DNA of 20,475 nucleotides from Fusibacter_D sp033549245 (GTDB taxonomy: Bacteria > Bacillota > Clostridia > Peptostreptococcales > Acidaminobacteraceae), in the NCBI GenBank assembly GCA_033549245.1, contig JAWSUW010000054.1, forward strand, positions 1-20,475, given 5' to 3'. Below the pieces are notes generated by a model that worked only from the letters and a program-made list of their open reading frames with translations, was not told the DNA's origin and made no database searches. Numbering within the stretch: the stretch's first letter is position 1; the number at the start of each line of letters is the position of its first letter. Shown here in pieces: positions 1 to 7,695 of the stretch. The translations under genes were made by a program, and so were the position numbers.

Positions 1-2150
1 CAAAGAATTTTGATAATTATATGAAGATCATAGATGTGCTGTCGAAACTCAAGATGAACCGTTCGGATGTTCTTTGTGCGCTTGGAGGCGGAGTCGTTGG
101 TGATTTGGCAGGCTTTGCCGCGTCCACATATATGCGCGGAATGGAATTCGTTCAAATCCCCACGACGTTACTTGCGATGGTGGACAGCAGTGTGGGTGGA
201 AAAACGGGAATTAATCTTCAGTCGGGTAAAAATAGAATTGGCACATTTTATGAGGCCAATCATGTCTACAGAGATCCCACTTTTTTGAATACATTGCCAA
301 AAGAAGAAGTTTCAAATGGATTTGCAGAAATTATAAAATACGCCATAGGTTTTGATCGGGGTCTTGGAGATCTGCTTGATCAGATCAATATGGATTCAAT
401 GAATGATATGGATCTTATTATGAAAATCGTAGAAATTTGTGTTGAGATCAAACAATATATAGTGAAGCAGGATGAAAAGGACAAAGGAATCAGGCAACTT
501 TTAAATTTCGGTCACACGATAGGACATGCCATTGAATCCTATTATAATTATGAAGGTTTAAGTCATGGTCAGGCTGTAGCCATAGGAATGGCCATGAAAC
601 TTAAATTGGCGCTTGATGAGAAGCTCATCTCGGATATGGAATTTCACACATGGATGAAGCGCATTCTCAAATTCGGACTTCCGGTGAAGTTGGAACAGAA
701 CTGTGATTTATGCAAAATTTTGGAACGCATGAGTTATGATAAAAAAGCGAGCGGCCAAAATATCAGGTGGATTGAGATTCGAAAGTTCGGCGAACTTAAA
801 GTGGTCGAAAACAGTATGGATGTCCTTATGAAAAAACTAGGCTGCACGAATGAATCTTATAGTGTGATTATTGAGCCTATGAAACTGAAAGGAGCAGTGT
901 CCATTCCACCTTCAAAAAGCCTGAGCCATAGAGCCATCATTTGTGCAGGTTTATCCGAACAGGTTTCAGTCATAGGTCCGCTATCCGAGTCGGTTGATAT
1001 TCAGGCGACACTTGATGCCATGACGAAATTTGGAGCGGATATCACACGCATCAAGAAGGAACGACTAGGTGCCTTCTATCAAATCTGCAATGAGAAAATT
1101 GGAGATTACTATAAAACGAGAAAACCTGTGATCCATGAACCACTGACTATTGAATGCCATGAATCCGGTTCCACTTTGAGATTCTTGATTCCGTTCACAT
1201 TTTTAACATCAAGGACAGTTATGTTCACAGGCGAGGGACGACTTGTCAAAAGACCTCTAGGACCCTACTACGATTTATTTGATCGAAAAGGAATGAAGTA
1301 TGAAACGAGTTCGGGAGAACTGCCGTTGACCCTCCATGACAGTTTCAACCCTGGTAGATACGATTTGCCTGGAAACGTGAGCTCTCAATTCATAACGGGA
1401 CTGTTGATGACCTTGCCGCTTATGAATGATGATTCTGAAATCCACATTACAACAGATTTGGAGTCTGGACCCTACATCGATCTGACGATAGAAACTATGA
1501 AAAAGTTCAATATAGAAATTGAACATTCATCGGAAAATGTTTATCATATTCCTGGGAACCAAGTCTATAGTGCAGCGGATCTTACTCTTGAAGGGGATTA
1601 TTCACAAGGTGCATTTTGGCTTGTTGCCAATAGCATAGGCAGCAATGTGGATGTGGAGGGTCTAGAGCCTTTATCTTTACAGGGAGATCGTGTCATCACT
1701 GCCATGATTGATGCGTTCGATCTTGAGCCTAATGAAGACTCAAGACGTGAGTTCGATATATCACAGTGCCCGGATCTGTTGCCTATTCTAGCTGTGAAGG
1801 CTGCACTTACAAAAGGGTTGACCGTATTTGAGAATGGGGAACGAGTCAGACTCAAGGAGTCAGATAGAATTCATGCAATGGCGGTTGAGCTCGAAAAAAT
1901 GGGTGCAGATATTGTTGAAACTTCAGATGGTCTGATGATCAAAGGTGTCGATTGTCTGGAAGGTGCCACAGTCTCATCTTGGAATGATCATCGGATCGCT
2001 ATGGCACTGGCCATTGCGGCAACTTGTGCAGTGGGGCAGGTACGCATTGAAGGTGCGGATTGTGTGACCAAGTCCTATCCTGAGTTTTGGGAAGATTATA
2101 AAAGAGTTGGAGGAAGTATCGATGTCGAGCCAATATGGAAAACTATTTAA
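1..2150 (+). CDS. aroB-aroA: Fused 3-dehydroquinate synthase / EPSP synthase (AroB-AroA), 5' end outside window
   Basis: One open frame carries two shikimate-pathway enzymes. The frame is open from base 3, so the first ATG (21) is internal and roughly 80 N-terminal residues lie to the left. The AroB part (to about base 835) shows the NAD-binding LGGGVVGDLAGF, PTTLLAMVDSSVGGKTGIN, and the metal ligands of FAEIIKY, NFGHTIGHAIE and LSHGQAVAIGM. It converts DAHP to 3-dehydroquinate. The AroA part (about 855-2150, about 430 residues, full family length) shows PPSKSLSHRA, ESGSTLRFLIPF, GEGRLVKRPLGP, CPDLLPILA, LKESDRIHAMA, WNDHRIAMALA and KSYPEFWEDY. It joins PEP to shikimate-3-phosphate. All recognisable catalytic motifs are present, so both halves should be active. 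The linker is short (about MKKLGCTNESYS), with no stop and no Shine-Dalgarno before a possible separate aroA start (GTG 864 or ATG 879). A one-base error in the A6 run at 831-836 could fake the fusion. The 3' end overlaps aroC by 29 bp. Confidence 0.9.
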   Translation, partial: KNFDNYMKIIDVLSKLKMNRSDVLCALGGGVVGDLAGFAASTYMRGMEFVQIPTTLLAMVDSSVGGKTGINLQSGKNRIGTFYEANHVYRDPTFLNTLPKEEVSNGFAEIIKYAIGFDRGLGDLLDQINMDSMNDMDLIMKIVEICVEIKQYIVKQDEKDKGIRQLLNFGHTIGHAIESYYNYEGLSHGQAVAIGMAMKLKLALDEKLISDMEFHTWMKRILKFGLPVKLEQNCDLCKILERMSYDKKASGQNIRWIEIRKFGELKVVENSMDVLMKKLGCTNESYSVIIEPMKLKGAVSIPPSKSLSHRAIICAGLSEQVSVIGPLSESVDIQATLDAMTKFGADITRIKKERLGAFYQICNEKIGDYYKTRKPVIHEPLTIECHESGSTLRFLIPFTFLTSRTVMFTGEGRLVKRPLGPYYDLFDRKGMKYETSSGELPLTLHDSFNPGRYDLPGNVSSQFITGLLMTLPLMNDDSEIHITTDLESGPYIDLTIETMKKFNIEIEHSSENVYHIPGNQVYSAADLTLEGDYSQGAFWLVANSIGSNVDVEGLEPLSLQGDRVITAMIDAFDLEPNEDSRREFDISQCPDLLPILAVKAALTKGLTVFENGERVRLKESDRIHAMAVELEKMGADIVETSDGLMIKGVDCLEGATVSSWNDHRIAMALAIAATCAVGQVRIEGADCVTKSYPEFWEDYKRVGGSIDVEPIWKTI

Positions 2151-3216
2151 AATCAGTTTGTATGGTGAATCCCATGGAGAGAGTGTCGGTTGCGTTATAG
2201 ACGGACTACCACCTGCTATTGTGATTGATTTTGGTTTGATTCGTGTACGACTCGATCAGAGGAAGCCCGATTCATCTGGATTGACGACAAAAAGAGACGA
2301 AACCGATGAGTATGAAATCCTGAGTGGCGTCTATAATGGAAAAACGACTGGAACTCCGTTGTGTGTTCGTTTCGCCAATAGAGATCAAAAATCATCCGAT
2401 TATCTGGAATCAGGACAAGTCTATAGACCAGGACATGCGGATTATACAGGCTCCATAAAATATGAAGGCGCTAATGATCCACGAGGTGGTGGTCATTTCT
2501 CTGGAAGATTGACTGCACCAATTGTATTTGCAGGAGCGATTGCAGAACAAATATTAATGACAAAAGGCATTGAGGTCATTTCCCAGCTCGTATCCGTAGG
2601 AACTTTACAAGGAAGAACACTTGAAGAAATGGATGATCGAGCGGTGAAACTTATCGATAAGTTGAAATATGCCATCCATCCTGATCACTCTGAAGAGTTT
2701 ATGGAAGAGATTCGTAAAACGGGTGATCATGGGGATTCAGTAGGTGGTGTTGTGGAAACTATGATTACGGGTGTGAAAGCGGGTTTGGGAGAGCCGTTTT
2801 TTGATAGTTTGGAAAGTACACTTGCACATGGTTTGTTTTCGATACCCGGTGTAAAAGGTGTGAGCTTTGGTGCCGGGTTTGGCCTATCAAGGATGAACGG
2901 TTCTGTAGCCAATGATCGATTCCTTAAAAACAGCAAAGGCGATGTGATCACTGCAACCAATCGTAACGGTGGTATCAATGGTGGCATAAGCAATGGGATG
3001 CCGATCAAATTTGACTGTGCGATCAAACCGACGCCATCCATTGCGATGGAGCAGGAAACACTTGATTTTGATACGTTTGAAACATCGGTGCTAAAAATAA
3101 AAGGTCGACATGACCCTTGTGTTGCTCTGAGGGCGGTCCATGTAGTTAGGGCAATTGCGGCTATCACCATTTGCGATCAAATCTTTATTGGCAGAGGTAT
3201 AAGTGGCAATGTATAA
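2122..3216 (+). CDS. aroC: Chorismate synthase
   Basis: Converts 5-enolpyruvylshikimate-3-phosphate to chorismate using reduced FMN, the last step of the common aromatic pathway, in the cytoplasm. The 364-residue product has the usual family length. It opens with the typical MSSQYGKLFKISLYGESHGE and contains RPGHADYTGSIKYEG, the signature NDPRGGGHFSGRLTAPIVFAG, and the C-terminal KGRHDPCVALRAVHVVRAIA. I chose ATG 2122 because GGAGG (2109-2113) sits 8 nt upstream and the protein then starts exactly where the family does. An upstream TTG at 2107 would consume that ribosome binding site. The start lies 29 bp inside the end of aroA, so translation is probably coupled to the fusion gene. Confidence 0.96.
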   Translation: MSSQYGKLFKISLYGESHGESVGCVIDGLPPAIVIDFGLIRVRLDQRKPDSSGLTTKRDETDEYEILSGVYNGKTTGTPLCVRFANRDQKSSDYLESGQVYRPGHADYTGSIKYEGANDPRGGGHFSGRLTAPIVFAGAIAEQILMTKGIEVISQLVSVGTLQGRTLEEMDDRAVKLIDKLKYAIHPDHSEEFMEEIRKTGDHGDSVGGVVETMITGVKAGLGEPFFDSLESTLAHGLFSIPGVKGVSFGAGFGLSRMNGSVANDRFLKNSKGDVITATNRNGGINGGISNGMPIKFDCAIKPTPSIAMEQETLDFDTFETSVLKIKGRHDPCVALRAVHVVRAIAAITICDQIFIGRGISGNV

Positions 3217-4015
3217 AAAATATGGTCTTTTGGGAGCAAATATAGCTTATAGTTTTTCTCCCGATCTTCACAACCAGATGTTTCAGCTCGCTGGAATCAA
3301 AGCTGAATATTCACTGATAGATATCCCCAGAGATGAGTTTGGTCTGGATGTGGTTTCAAAAGCTGTGGAGTCTTATTCGGGGTTTAATGTGACGATTCCA
3401 TACAAAGAGGCAATCTTAGGATTCCTGGATGAAGTGGATGAGAGAGCCCGAAAAATCGGGGCAGTAAATACTGTGGTTTTAGAGGATGGGAAATGGAAAG
3501 GCTACAATACAGATTATGACGGGTTTATATTTCTTTTCAATCAACTGAATCTATCGTGTAGAAGAGCCGCAATAATTCTTGGTACAGGCGGTGCCGCGAA
3601 AATGGTTTATCAAGCGCTTGTCGATCTCGGATTTGAAAACATTATGGTAGTTACGAGATCAATGGATAGCGAATTGTCTTATTTCAAGAAAGCAAAATGT
3701 CTGGACTATGCTGAACTTGAAGCGGGTAACAAAGCCTCTGATCTTTTGGTCAATTGTACACCCCTCGGCATGAGCACTCATGTGGATGTCATGCCAGTAT
3801 CGAGTGAGTTCATCAGTCGTCAAGGCGCTGTGCTTGACCTCATTTATAATCCACCCGAGACAAGGCTGATGCATGAGGCCTCGAAGCTAGGAATAAAAGT
3901 GCTAGGTGGTCTTGATATGTTGATTGTCCAGGCTCTTGAAGCGGAAAGACTTTGGACTGGCAGGGAGATGAATGTTGAAAACAATAGAACGATCCTTATG
4001 GGGATGTTCAGATAG
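3209..4015 (+). CDS. aroE: Shikimate dehydrogenase (NADP+)
   Basis: Reduces 3-dehydroshikimate to shikimate. The 268-residue product shows the shikimate-binding SFSP (Ser15, Ser17), NVTIPYKEAIL with catalytic Lys66, GAVNTVV, NTDYDGF with catalytic Asp102, the nucleotide-binding LGTGGAAKMV (about 124-132), VNCTPLGMS, and the C-terminal GGLDMLIVQALEAERLWTG. The start overlaps the aroC stop by 8 bp. GTG 3203, two codons earlier, is an alternative: AGAGG at 3193-3197 is 5 nt from GTG 3203 and 11 nt from ATG 3209, so the start is uncertain by two residues. The last codons and stop are part of the terminator hairpin that ends the operon. Dehydroquinase and shikimate kinase are not in the window. 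Confidence 0.94.
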   Translation: MYKKYGLLGANIAYSFSPDLHNQMFQLAGIKAEYSLIDIPRDEFGLDVVSKAVESYSGFNVTIPYKEAILGFLDEVDERARKIGAVNTVVLEDGKWKGYNTDYDGFIFLFNQLNLSCRRAAIILGTGGAAKMVYQALVDLGFENIMVVTRSMDSELSYFKKAKCLDYAELEAGNKASDLLVNCTPLGMSTHVDVMPVSSEFISRQGAVLDLIYNPPETRLMHEASKLGIKVLGGLDMLIVQALEAERLWTGREMNVENNRTILMGMFR

Positions 4016-4055
4016 TGTACAGAAAAATGTACATTATTTGAACATCCTTTGTTTT
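4002..4055 (+). terminator. Long-stem intrinsic terminator overlapping the aroE stop
   Basis: Arms 4002-4021 and 4028-4047 pair over 20 bp with a 6-nt GAAAAA loop; the only departures are two G-U wobbles in RNA. The T-rich tail TTTGTTTT (4048-4055) follows directly. The 5' arm includes the last four aroE codons and the TAG stop (4013-4015), so the stem forms only after the ribosome leaves. It separates the aro operon from the liv operon. Confidence 0.85.
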
Positions 4056-4083
4056 ATAAATGAACAACTTTTGTATCATCATG

Positions 4084-4131
4084 CAACCAACGTTGAAAAT
4101 GGGTTGTTTAGAATCCTTTTGGAATACAACC
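4084..4131. promoter_or_regulatory. CAACC/GGTTG inverted-repeat cluster upstream of livH promoter
   Basis: CAACC occurs at 4084-4088, its complement GGTTG(T) at 4102-4107, and (A)CAACC at 4126-4131. The last pair forms a 6-bp inverted repeat ending 4 bp before the -35 box. An 8-bp palindrome CAACGTTG lies at 4088-4095. The position suits an operator for the livHMGFJ genes, but no known regulator site is recognised and chance is possible. Confidence 0.3.
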
Positions 4132-4135
4132 GATT

Positions 4136-4164
4136 TTGGCATAGGAATTGCTTAATATTAGAAT
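4136..4164 (+). promoter_or_regulatory. SigA-type promoter for the liv operon
   Basis: TTGGCA at 4136-4141 and TAGAAT at 4159-4164 are separated by 17 bp, each one base or so from the consensus TTGACA/TATAAT. Transcription would start near 4171, giving a leader of about 40 nt before livH. The leader contains the 10-bp palindrome TTTGATCAAA (4187-4196) just before the ribosome binding site. The promoter follows the aro terminator, as expected for a new operon. Confidence 0.65.
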
Positions 4165-4209
4165 GAACGACAATTGGCTTTATAAATTTGATCAAACGAG
4201 GTGAAGTGA

Positions 4210-5085
4210 GTGAGTACTTTTTTACAAGTCATATTCAGAAGCTTGGAAACCGGAAGTTTGTACGCATTGGCCTCTTTAGGCATAATCATTGTATTCAGGA
4301 CTTCCAATATAACGAATTTCTCACAGGGTGCTGTGGCGATGTTCAATACCTTTGTAGTCACCTATTTTTTTAATTCTATGGGATGGCCACTTTGGATGGC
4401 AATCATCGCGGGTGTCATCAGCGCCATCATAGTCGGGCTGCTGATAGACCTTGTGATCATCAGACATACCAGGAAAGTATCACCTGTGGCGAAGCAGATT
4501 GTCACACTCGGTATGGTCATGATTGTTCTAGGTATAGCACCGATGCTCTTTGGAGTCGACCCACTTAGACTGCCAAGACTTATTGAAAATGGAAATATAT
4601 CCATACTGGGTGCGGATATCTCCTATAATGGACTATTTAATATAGTGTTTGGCATTGCAATCATGGCGACACTTTTTTACATCTTGCAAAAAACAAAAGT
4701 GGGGCTGGCAGTTAGGGCGACTGCATCGAATGAGTACACAGCAAAACTTATGGGCGTGCCTACAAAGACGGTGACCATGGGGGCATGGGCTGTCGCTGGC
4801 ATACTGGGAGTACTTTCAGGAGTCATGGCGGCACCGATGACATCGGTGACACTAAACTTGATGGATGAGATCCAAATCAACGCACTCATTGCAGTGGTTC
4901 TTGGTGGTTTTCAAACGTTTTATGGACCGGTTATTGGTGCATACATCATCGGAATCAGCAGAAATCTTTTGCTCTATTATGGCTCATCAGTATGGGGCGG
5001 GCAAATCCTGTATATTCTGATCCTTGTTTTCCTGGTCTTTAGGCCTTATGGACTCATCGGTAAAAAAATCATTAAGAAAGTATAG
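4210..5085 (+). CDS. livH: Branched-chain amino acid ABC transporter permease LivH
   Basis: Integral membrane subunit of a LIV/HAAT-type importer. The 291-residue product is almost entirely hydrophobic helices. It starts with the family-typical LETGSLYALASLGIIIVFRT and NFSQGAVAMF. It carries the cytoplasmic coupling segment GLAVRATASNEYTAKLMGV (about 160-178), which contacts the ATPases, and ends with GGFQTFYGPVIGA and VFRPYGLIGKK. The GTG start at 4210 has AGGTGA (4199-4204) 5 nt upstream. It is the first gene of livH-M-G-F-J. The family fixes the transporter type, but the ligand (leucine/isoleucine/valine, amides, urea or other) cannot be read from the permease. Confidence 0.93.
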   Translation: MSTFLQVIFRSLETGSLYALASLGIIIVFRTSNITNFSQGAVAMFNTFVVTYFFNSMGWPLWMAIIAGVISAIIVGLLIDLVIIRHTRKVSPVAKQIVTLGMVMIVLGIAPMLFGVDPLRLPRLIENGNISILGADISYNGLFNIVFGIAIMATLFYILQKTKVGLAVRATASNEYTAKLMGVPTKTVTMGAWAVAGILGVLSGVMAAPMTSVTLNLMDEIQINALIAVVLGGFQTFYGPVIGAYIIGISRNLLLYYGSSVWGGQILYILILVFLVFRPYGLIGKKIIKKV

Positions 5086-5093
5086 GTGGAGAG

Positions 5094-6089
5094 ATGAAAA
5101 CAAAATTTAACTGGCTGAGGAATCCATATCTTCAATTCCTATTGTTTGGAGTGTTGCTGGCAATGGTCCCTGTACTTGCAAAAATGGGCATTTTCAAGGT
5201 GAGCTATATCACAACACTCGGTGGTGCTTTCATATTTGCCATCGCCGCACTTGGACTGAACATCCTACTAGGATATTCAGGACTTATATCTCTTGGAACA
5301 GCAGGCTTTATGGGACTCGCGGCATATCTTTCCGCTTATGCTACCATGGATTTGAATTTACCTTTTGAAGTTGCGATTTTCCTGGCGATACTGATCCCGA
5401 CACTCATAGGAGTTATGGTCGGACTTGTATCACTGAAAATTGAAGGCATATATCTTGCGATTGCAACACTTGCCGTGTCGGAAGTCATGAGAAAGACTTT
5501 TGAGGAATTCGACTTCTTTACAGGCGGATTCAGTGGAAAGACAGCCAATTATCCGACACTCCTTGGTACGTTTGAACTTGATCGGGCTACCATGTATTAT
5601 TTTATCGTGTTTGTGCTGATATTGATTATGATATTGACTCATAATATGGTCAACGGCAGACTTGGCAGAGCGCTCAATGCCATGAGGGGCAGCGAGGCGG
5701 CATCCCAGGCAATGGGCGTCAACCTTCTGAATCATAGACTGATTGCTTTTGCACTGGCAACTATCTATGCGAGTGTTGCGGGTGTACTATATGTACATTT
5801 TATCAAGTACTCTTATCCCAGTATCTGGTCACTGAAGTTGTCTCTTGACTTCCTTGCAATGATTATCATAGGCGGACTCAGATCGATTTATGGTACTTTG
5901 CTTGGAGCTGTCATTGTTTTTGCGGTACCTGACCTTTTTCTGAAACAATTGCCTTACTTCAATCAGTTGTCTTATATTCTCAACGGGATACTGATCATAC
6001 TGGTCATCATATTCTATCCACATGGGTTGATTTATGCTGGACATGACATAAAAAGAGCATTCAATAAATTGAGAAAGGGAGCAAAGTGA
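5094..6089 (+). CDS. livM: Branched-chain amino acid ABC transporter permease LivM
   Basis: Second membrane subunit, pairing with LivH to form the translocation channel. The product has 331 residues with about ten hydrophobic segments. LNILLGYSGLISLGTAGFMG (about residues 57-76) is the LivM hallmark. The ATPase-coupling loop is RLGRALNAMRGSEAASQAMG, followed by GGLRSIYGTLLGA and the C-terminal YPHGLIYAG. ATG 5094 follows GGTGGAG, only 8 bp after the livH stop, so the two are co-translated. The next gene begins one base after its stop. Confidence 0.93.
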   Translation: MKTKFNWLRNPYLQFLLFGVLLAMVPVLAKMGIFKVSYITTLGGAFIFAIAALGLNILLGYSGLISLGTAGFMGLAAYLSAYATMDLNLPFEVAIFLAILIPTLIGVMVGLVSLKIEGIYLAIATLAVSEVMRKTFEEFDFFTGGFSGKTANYPTLLGTFELDRATMYYFIVFVLILIMILTHNMVNGRLGRALNAMRGSEAASQAMGVNLLNHRLIAFALATIYASVAGVLYVHFIKYSYPSIWSLKLSLDFLAMIIIGGLRSIYGTLLGAVIVFAVPDLFLKQLPYFNQLSYILNGILIILVIIFYPHGLIYAGHDIKRAFNKLRKGAK

Positions 6090-6090
6090 T

Positions 6091-6906
6091 ATGCATAACA
6101 ATGAAGTGGATATGAATGGTCTTGTTCTGAAAATTGAAGAGCTATCCATTGCGTTCGGTGGACTTAAAGCAGTTGACGGACTCTCTTTTGAAATTAAGGA
6201 AAACGAGGTTTTCGGTCTGATTGGTCCAAACGGAGCCGGGAAGACGACTGCCTTCAATTGCATCACACAATTTTACAAACCGGATTCCGGTGCGATTTAT
6301 TTTAAGGATAGAAAAGGGCAAACTCAAAATCTTCTTGATCATGGCGTCCATGAAATCATAGAGTTGGGACTGGTGAGAACTTTTCAGAACGTTGAATTGA
6401 TCCGAGAACTCAGTATCATAGACAACGTTTTGATCGGTGCACATACAGATTTTAAAGCAACGATATTTTCACAGGCTTTCAGATTTCCAAAAGCAGTTAA
6501 GGAAGAACGGGAAATGCGCGCAAAAGCTTACAAGATTCTAGAGACACTTGGGATCGAAGATCGAGCCAATCTTCCTGTAGGTGGTCAACCCTACGGTATC
6601 CTTAAAAAAGTTGAATTTGCCAGATCTTTGATTTCAAACCCGAAGCTGATTATACTGGATGAGCCGGCTGCCGGTCTCAACGATGTGGAAACCATCGAAC
6701 TGGCAAGCAGAATCAGAAAAATTCGTGATGAACTCGGTTGCTCAATTTTGCTGGTGGAACATGATATGCGCCTGGTGATGGACGTTTGCGACGGAATATG
6801 TGCCATATCATTTGGAAAGTTCCTGGCTAAAGGCACGCCTAAAGAAATCAAAGAAAATAAGGCAGTACAAGTCGCCTATTTGGGAATCGAGGTGGATCAT
6901 GACTAG
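6091..6906 (+). CDS. livG: Branched-chain amino acid ABC transporter ATPase LivG
   Basis: One of the two ATPases powering the importer; 271 residues. It shows Walker A GPNGAGKTTAFNCI, the Q-loop region RTFQNVELI, Walker B LIILDEPAAGLND and the switch-histidine segment LLVEHDMRLVMDVCDGI. The signature loop reads PYGILKKVEFARSL rather than LSGGQ, the kind of substitution seen in LivG proteins (E. coli has an AYGQQ form). ATG 6091 has AAGGGAG 9 nt upstream and starts one base after the livM stop. It overlaps livF by 8 bp. Confidence 0.93.
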   Translation: MHNNEVDMNGLVLKIEELSIAFGGLKAVDGLSFEIKENEVFGLIGPNGAGKTTAFNCITQFYKPDSGAIYFKDRKGQTQNLLDHGVHEIIELGLVRTFQNVELIRELSIIDNVLIGAHTDFKATIFSQAFRFPKAVKEEREMRAKAYKILETLGIEDRANLPVGGQPYGILKKVEFARSLISNPKLIILDEPAAGLNDVETIELASRIRKIRDELGCSILLVEHDMRLVMDVCDGICAISFGKFLAKGTPKEIKENKAVQVAYLGIEVDHD

Positions 6907-7630
6907 AAGTAGTAAAAAAACGGCTCTCTCGGTCAAAAATCTGGTCGTCAGGTATGGAGCCATTGAAGCACTCAAAGGGATTGAAATTGAGGTCAAAGAG
7001 GGTGAAATCGTAGCATTGCTCGGTGCAAATGGAGCAGGTAAGACCACAACTCTCAGGACGTTATCAGGACTCATTGAATCAGCAGGGGGATCGATTGAAT
7101 ATTATGACAAAGAAATTTCAAAGGTGGAGCCAGAGAAAATCGCAGCCATGGGAATCGCACAGTCGCCAGAAGGCAGACAGGTGTTCAGGGACTTCACAGT
7201 TGAGGAAAATCTTAAAATAGGATCATTCACATTAAAAGACAAGAAACAGATCCAGAAGAACTTTGAAACTGTCTATCGTTATTTTCCTGTACTTGAGGAA
7301 AGAAAGAATCAAGTGTCCTCGACACTTTCCGGCGGTGAGCAGCAAATGCTTGCAATTGCCAGAGCACTGATGAGCAGTCCGAAGATCCTGCTTCTCGATG
7401 AACCTTCACTAGGACTTGCACCACTTATAGTTCAGGGCATCATGTCCATAGTGGAAGAAATCAAAGCAGCGGGAACAACTGTGATCATCGTAGAACAAAA
7501 TGCGGCTCAAACCCTTAAGATTGCGGATTATGCTTATGTATTGGAACTCGGGCAGATCAAGATGCATGGGGAAGCGGAAAAACTCAAGAATGATCCACAA
7601 CTGATCGAAGCGTATCTTGGAGCACACTAA
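6899..7630 (+). CDS. livF: Branched-chain amino acid ABC transporter ATPase LivF
   Basis: Second ATPase, heterodimer partner of LivG; 243 residues. It shows Walker A GANGAGKTTTLRTLSGL, Q-loop SPEGRQVFRDFTVEENL, canonical signature LSGGEQQMLAIARAL and Walker B ILLLDEPSLGLAP. IIVEQNAAQTL has Gln at the switch-His position, as is normal for LivF. The frame is open further upstream, but ATG 6899 is chosen: GAGG (6889-6892) lies 6 nt before it, it gives a family-length N-terminus, and it makes the usual short overlap with the livG stop. Confidence 0.93.
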   Translation: MTRSSKKTALSVKNLVVRYGAIEALKGIEIEVKEGEIVALLGANGAGKTTTLRTLSGLIESAGGSIEYYDKEISKVEPEKIAAMGIAQSPEGRQVFRDFTVEENLKIGSFTLKDKKQIQKNFETVYRYFPVLEERKNQVSSTLSGGEQQMLAIARALMSSPKILLLDEPSLGLAPLIVQGIMSIVEEIKAAGTTVIIVEQNAAQTLKIADYAYVLELGQIKMHGEAEKLKNDPQLIEAYLGAH

Positions 7631-7638
7631 TATGGTAT

Positions 7639-7668
7639 TTGATCGAATATGTTTCGATCTGATATAGT
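7639..7668 (+). promoter_or_regulatory. Hairpin and possible internal promoter before livJ
   Basis: The 65-bp livF-livJ gap holds a 7-bp inverted repeat, GATCGAA (7641-7647) and TTCGATC (7653-7659), with a 5-nt loop and no T-run. It is therefore not a terminator and may be an mRNA-stabilising or processing hairpin. Overlapping it, TTGATC (7639-7644) and TATAGT (7663-7668), spaced 18 bp, could be a promoter. Either would raise binding-protein levels above those of the membrane subunits, as is common in such operons. Confidence 0.35.
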
Positions 7669-7695
7669 GCATCAAAACTAGAGGAGGAAATTTAT

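Noticed and set aside
2727..3170. 147-codon open frame antisense to aroC
   Set aside because: It has no ribosome binding site and no recognisable domain, and it lies wholly within a strongly conserved gene; an ordinary opposite-strand shadow.
3972..4166. Small ORF of 64 codons between aroE and livH
   Set aside because: It begins inside aroE, runs through the terminator stem and the livH promoter, and lacks a ribosome binding site.
4188..4373. Small ORF of 61 codons overlapping the livH start
   Set aside because: It is a shifted-frame shadow of livH; the ribosome binding site at 4199-4204 serves the livH GTG.
5829..6266. 145-codon antisense frame across the livM-livG junction
   Set aside because: It spans two well-supported genes on the other strand, has no start signal, and its composition mirrors the codons of livM/livG.
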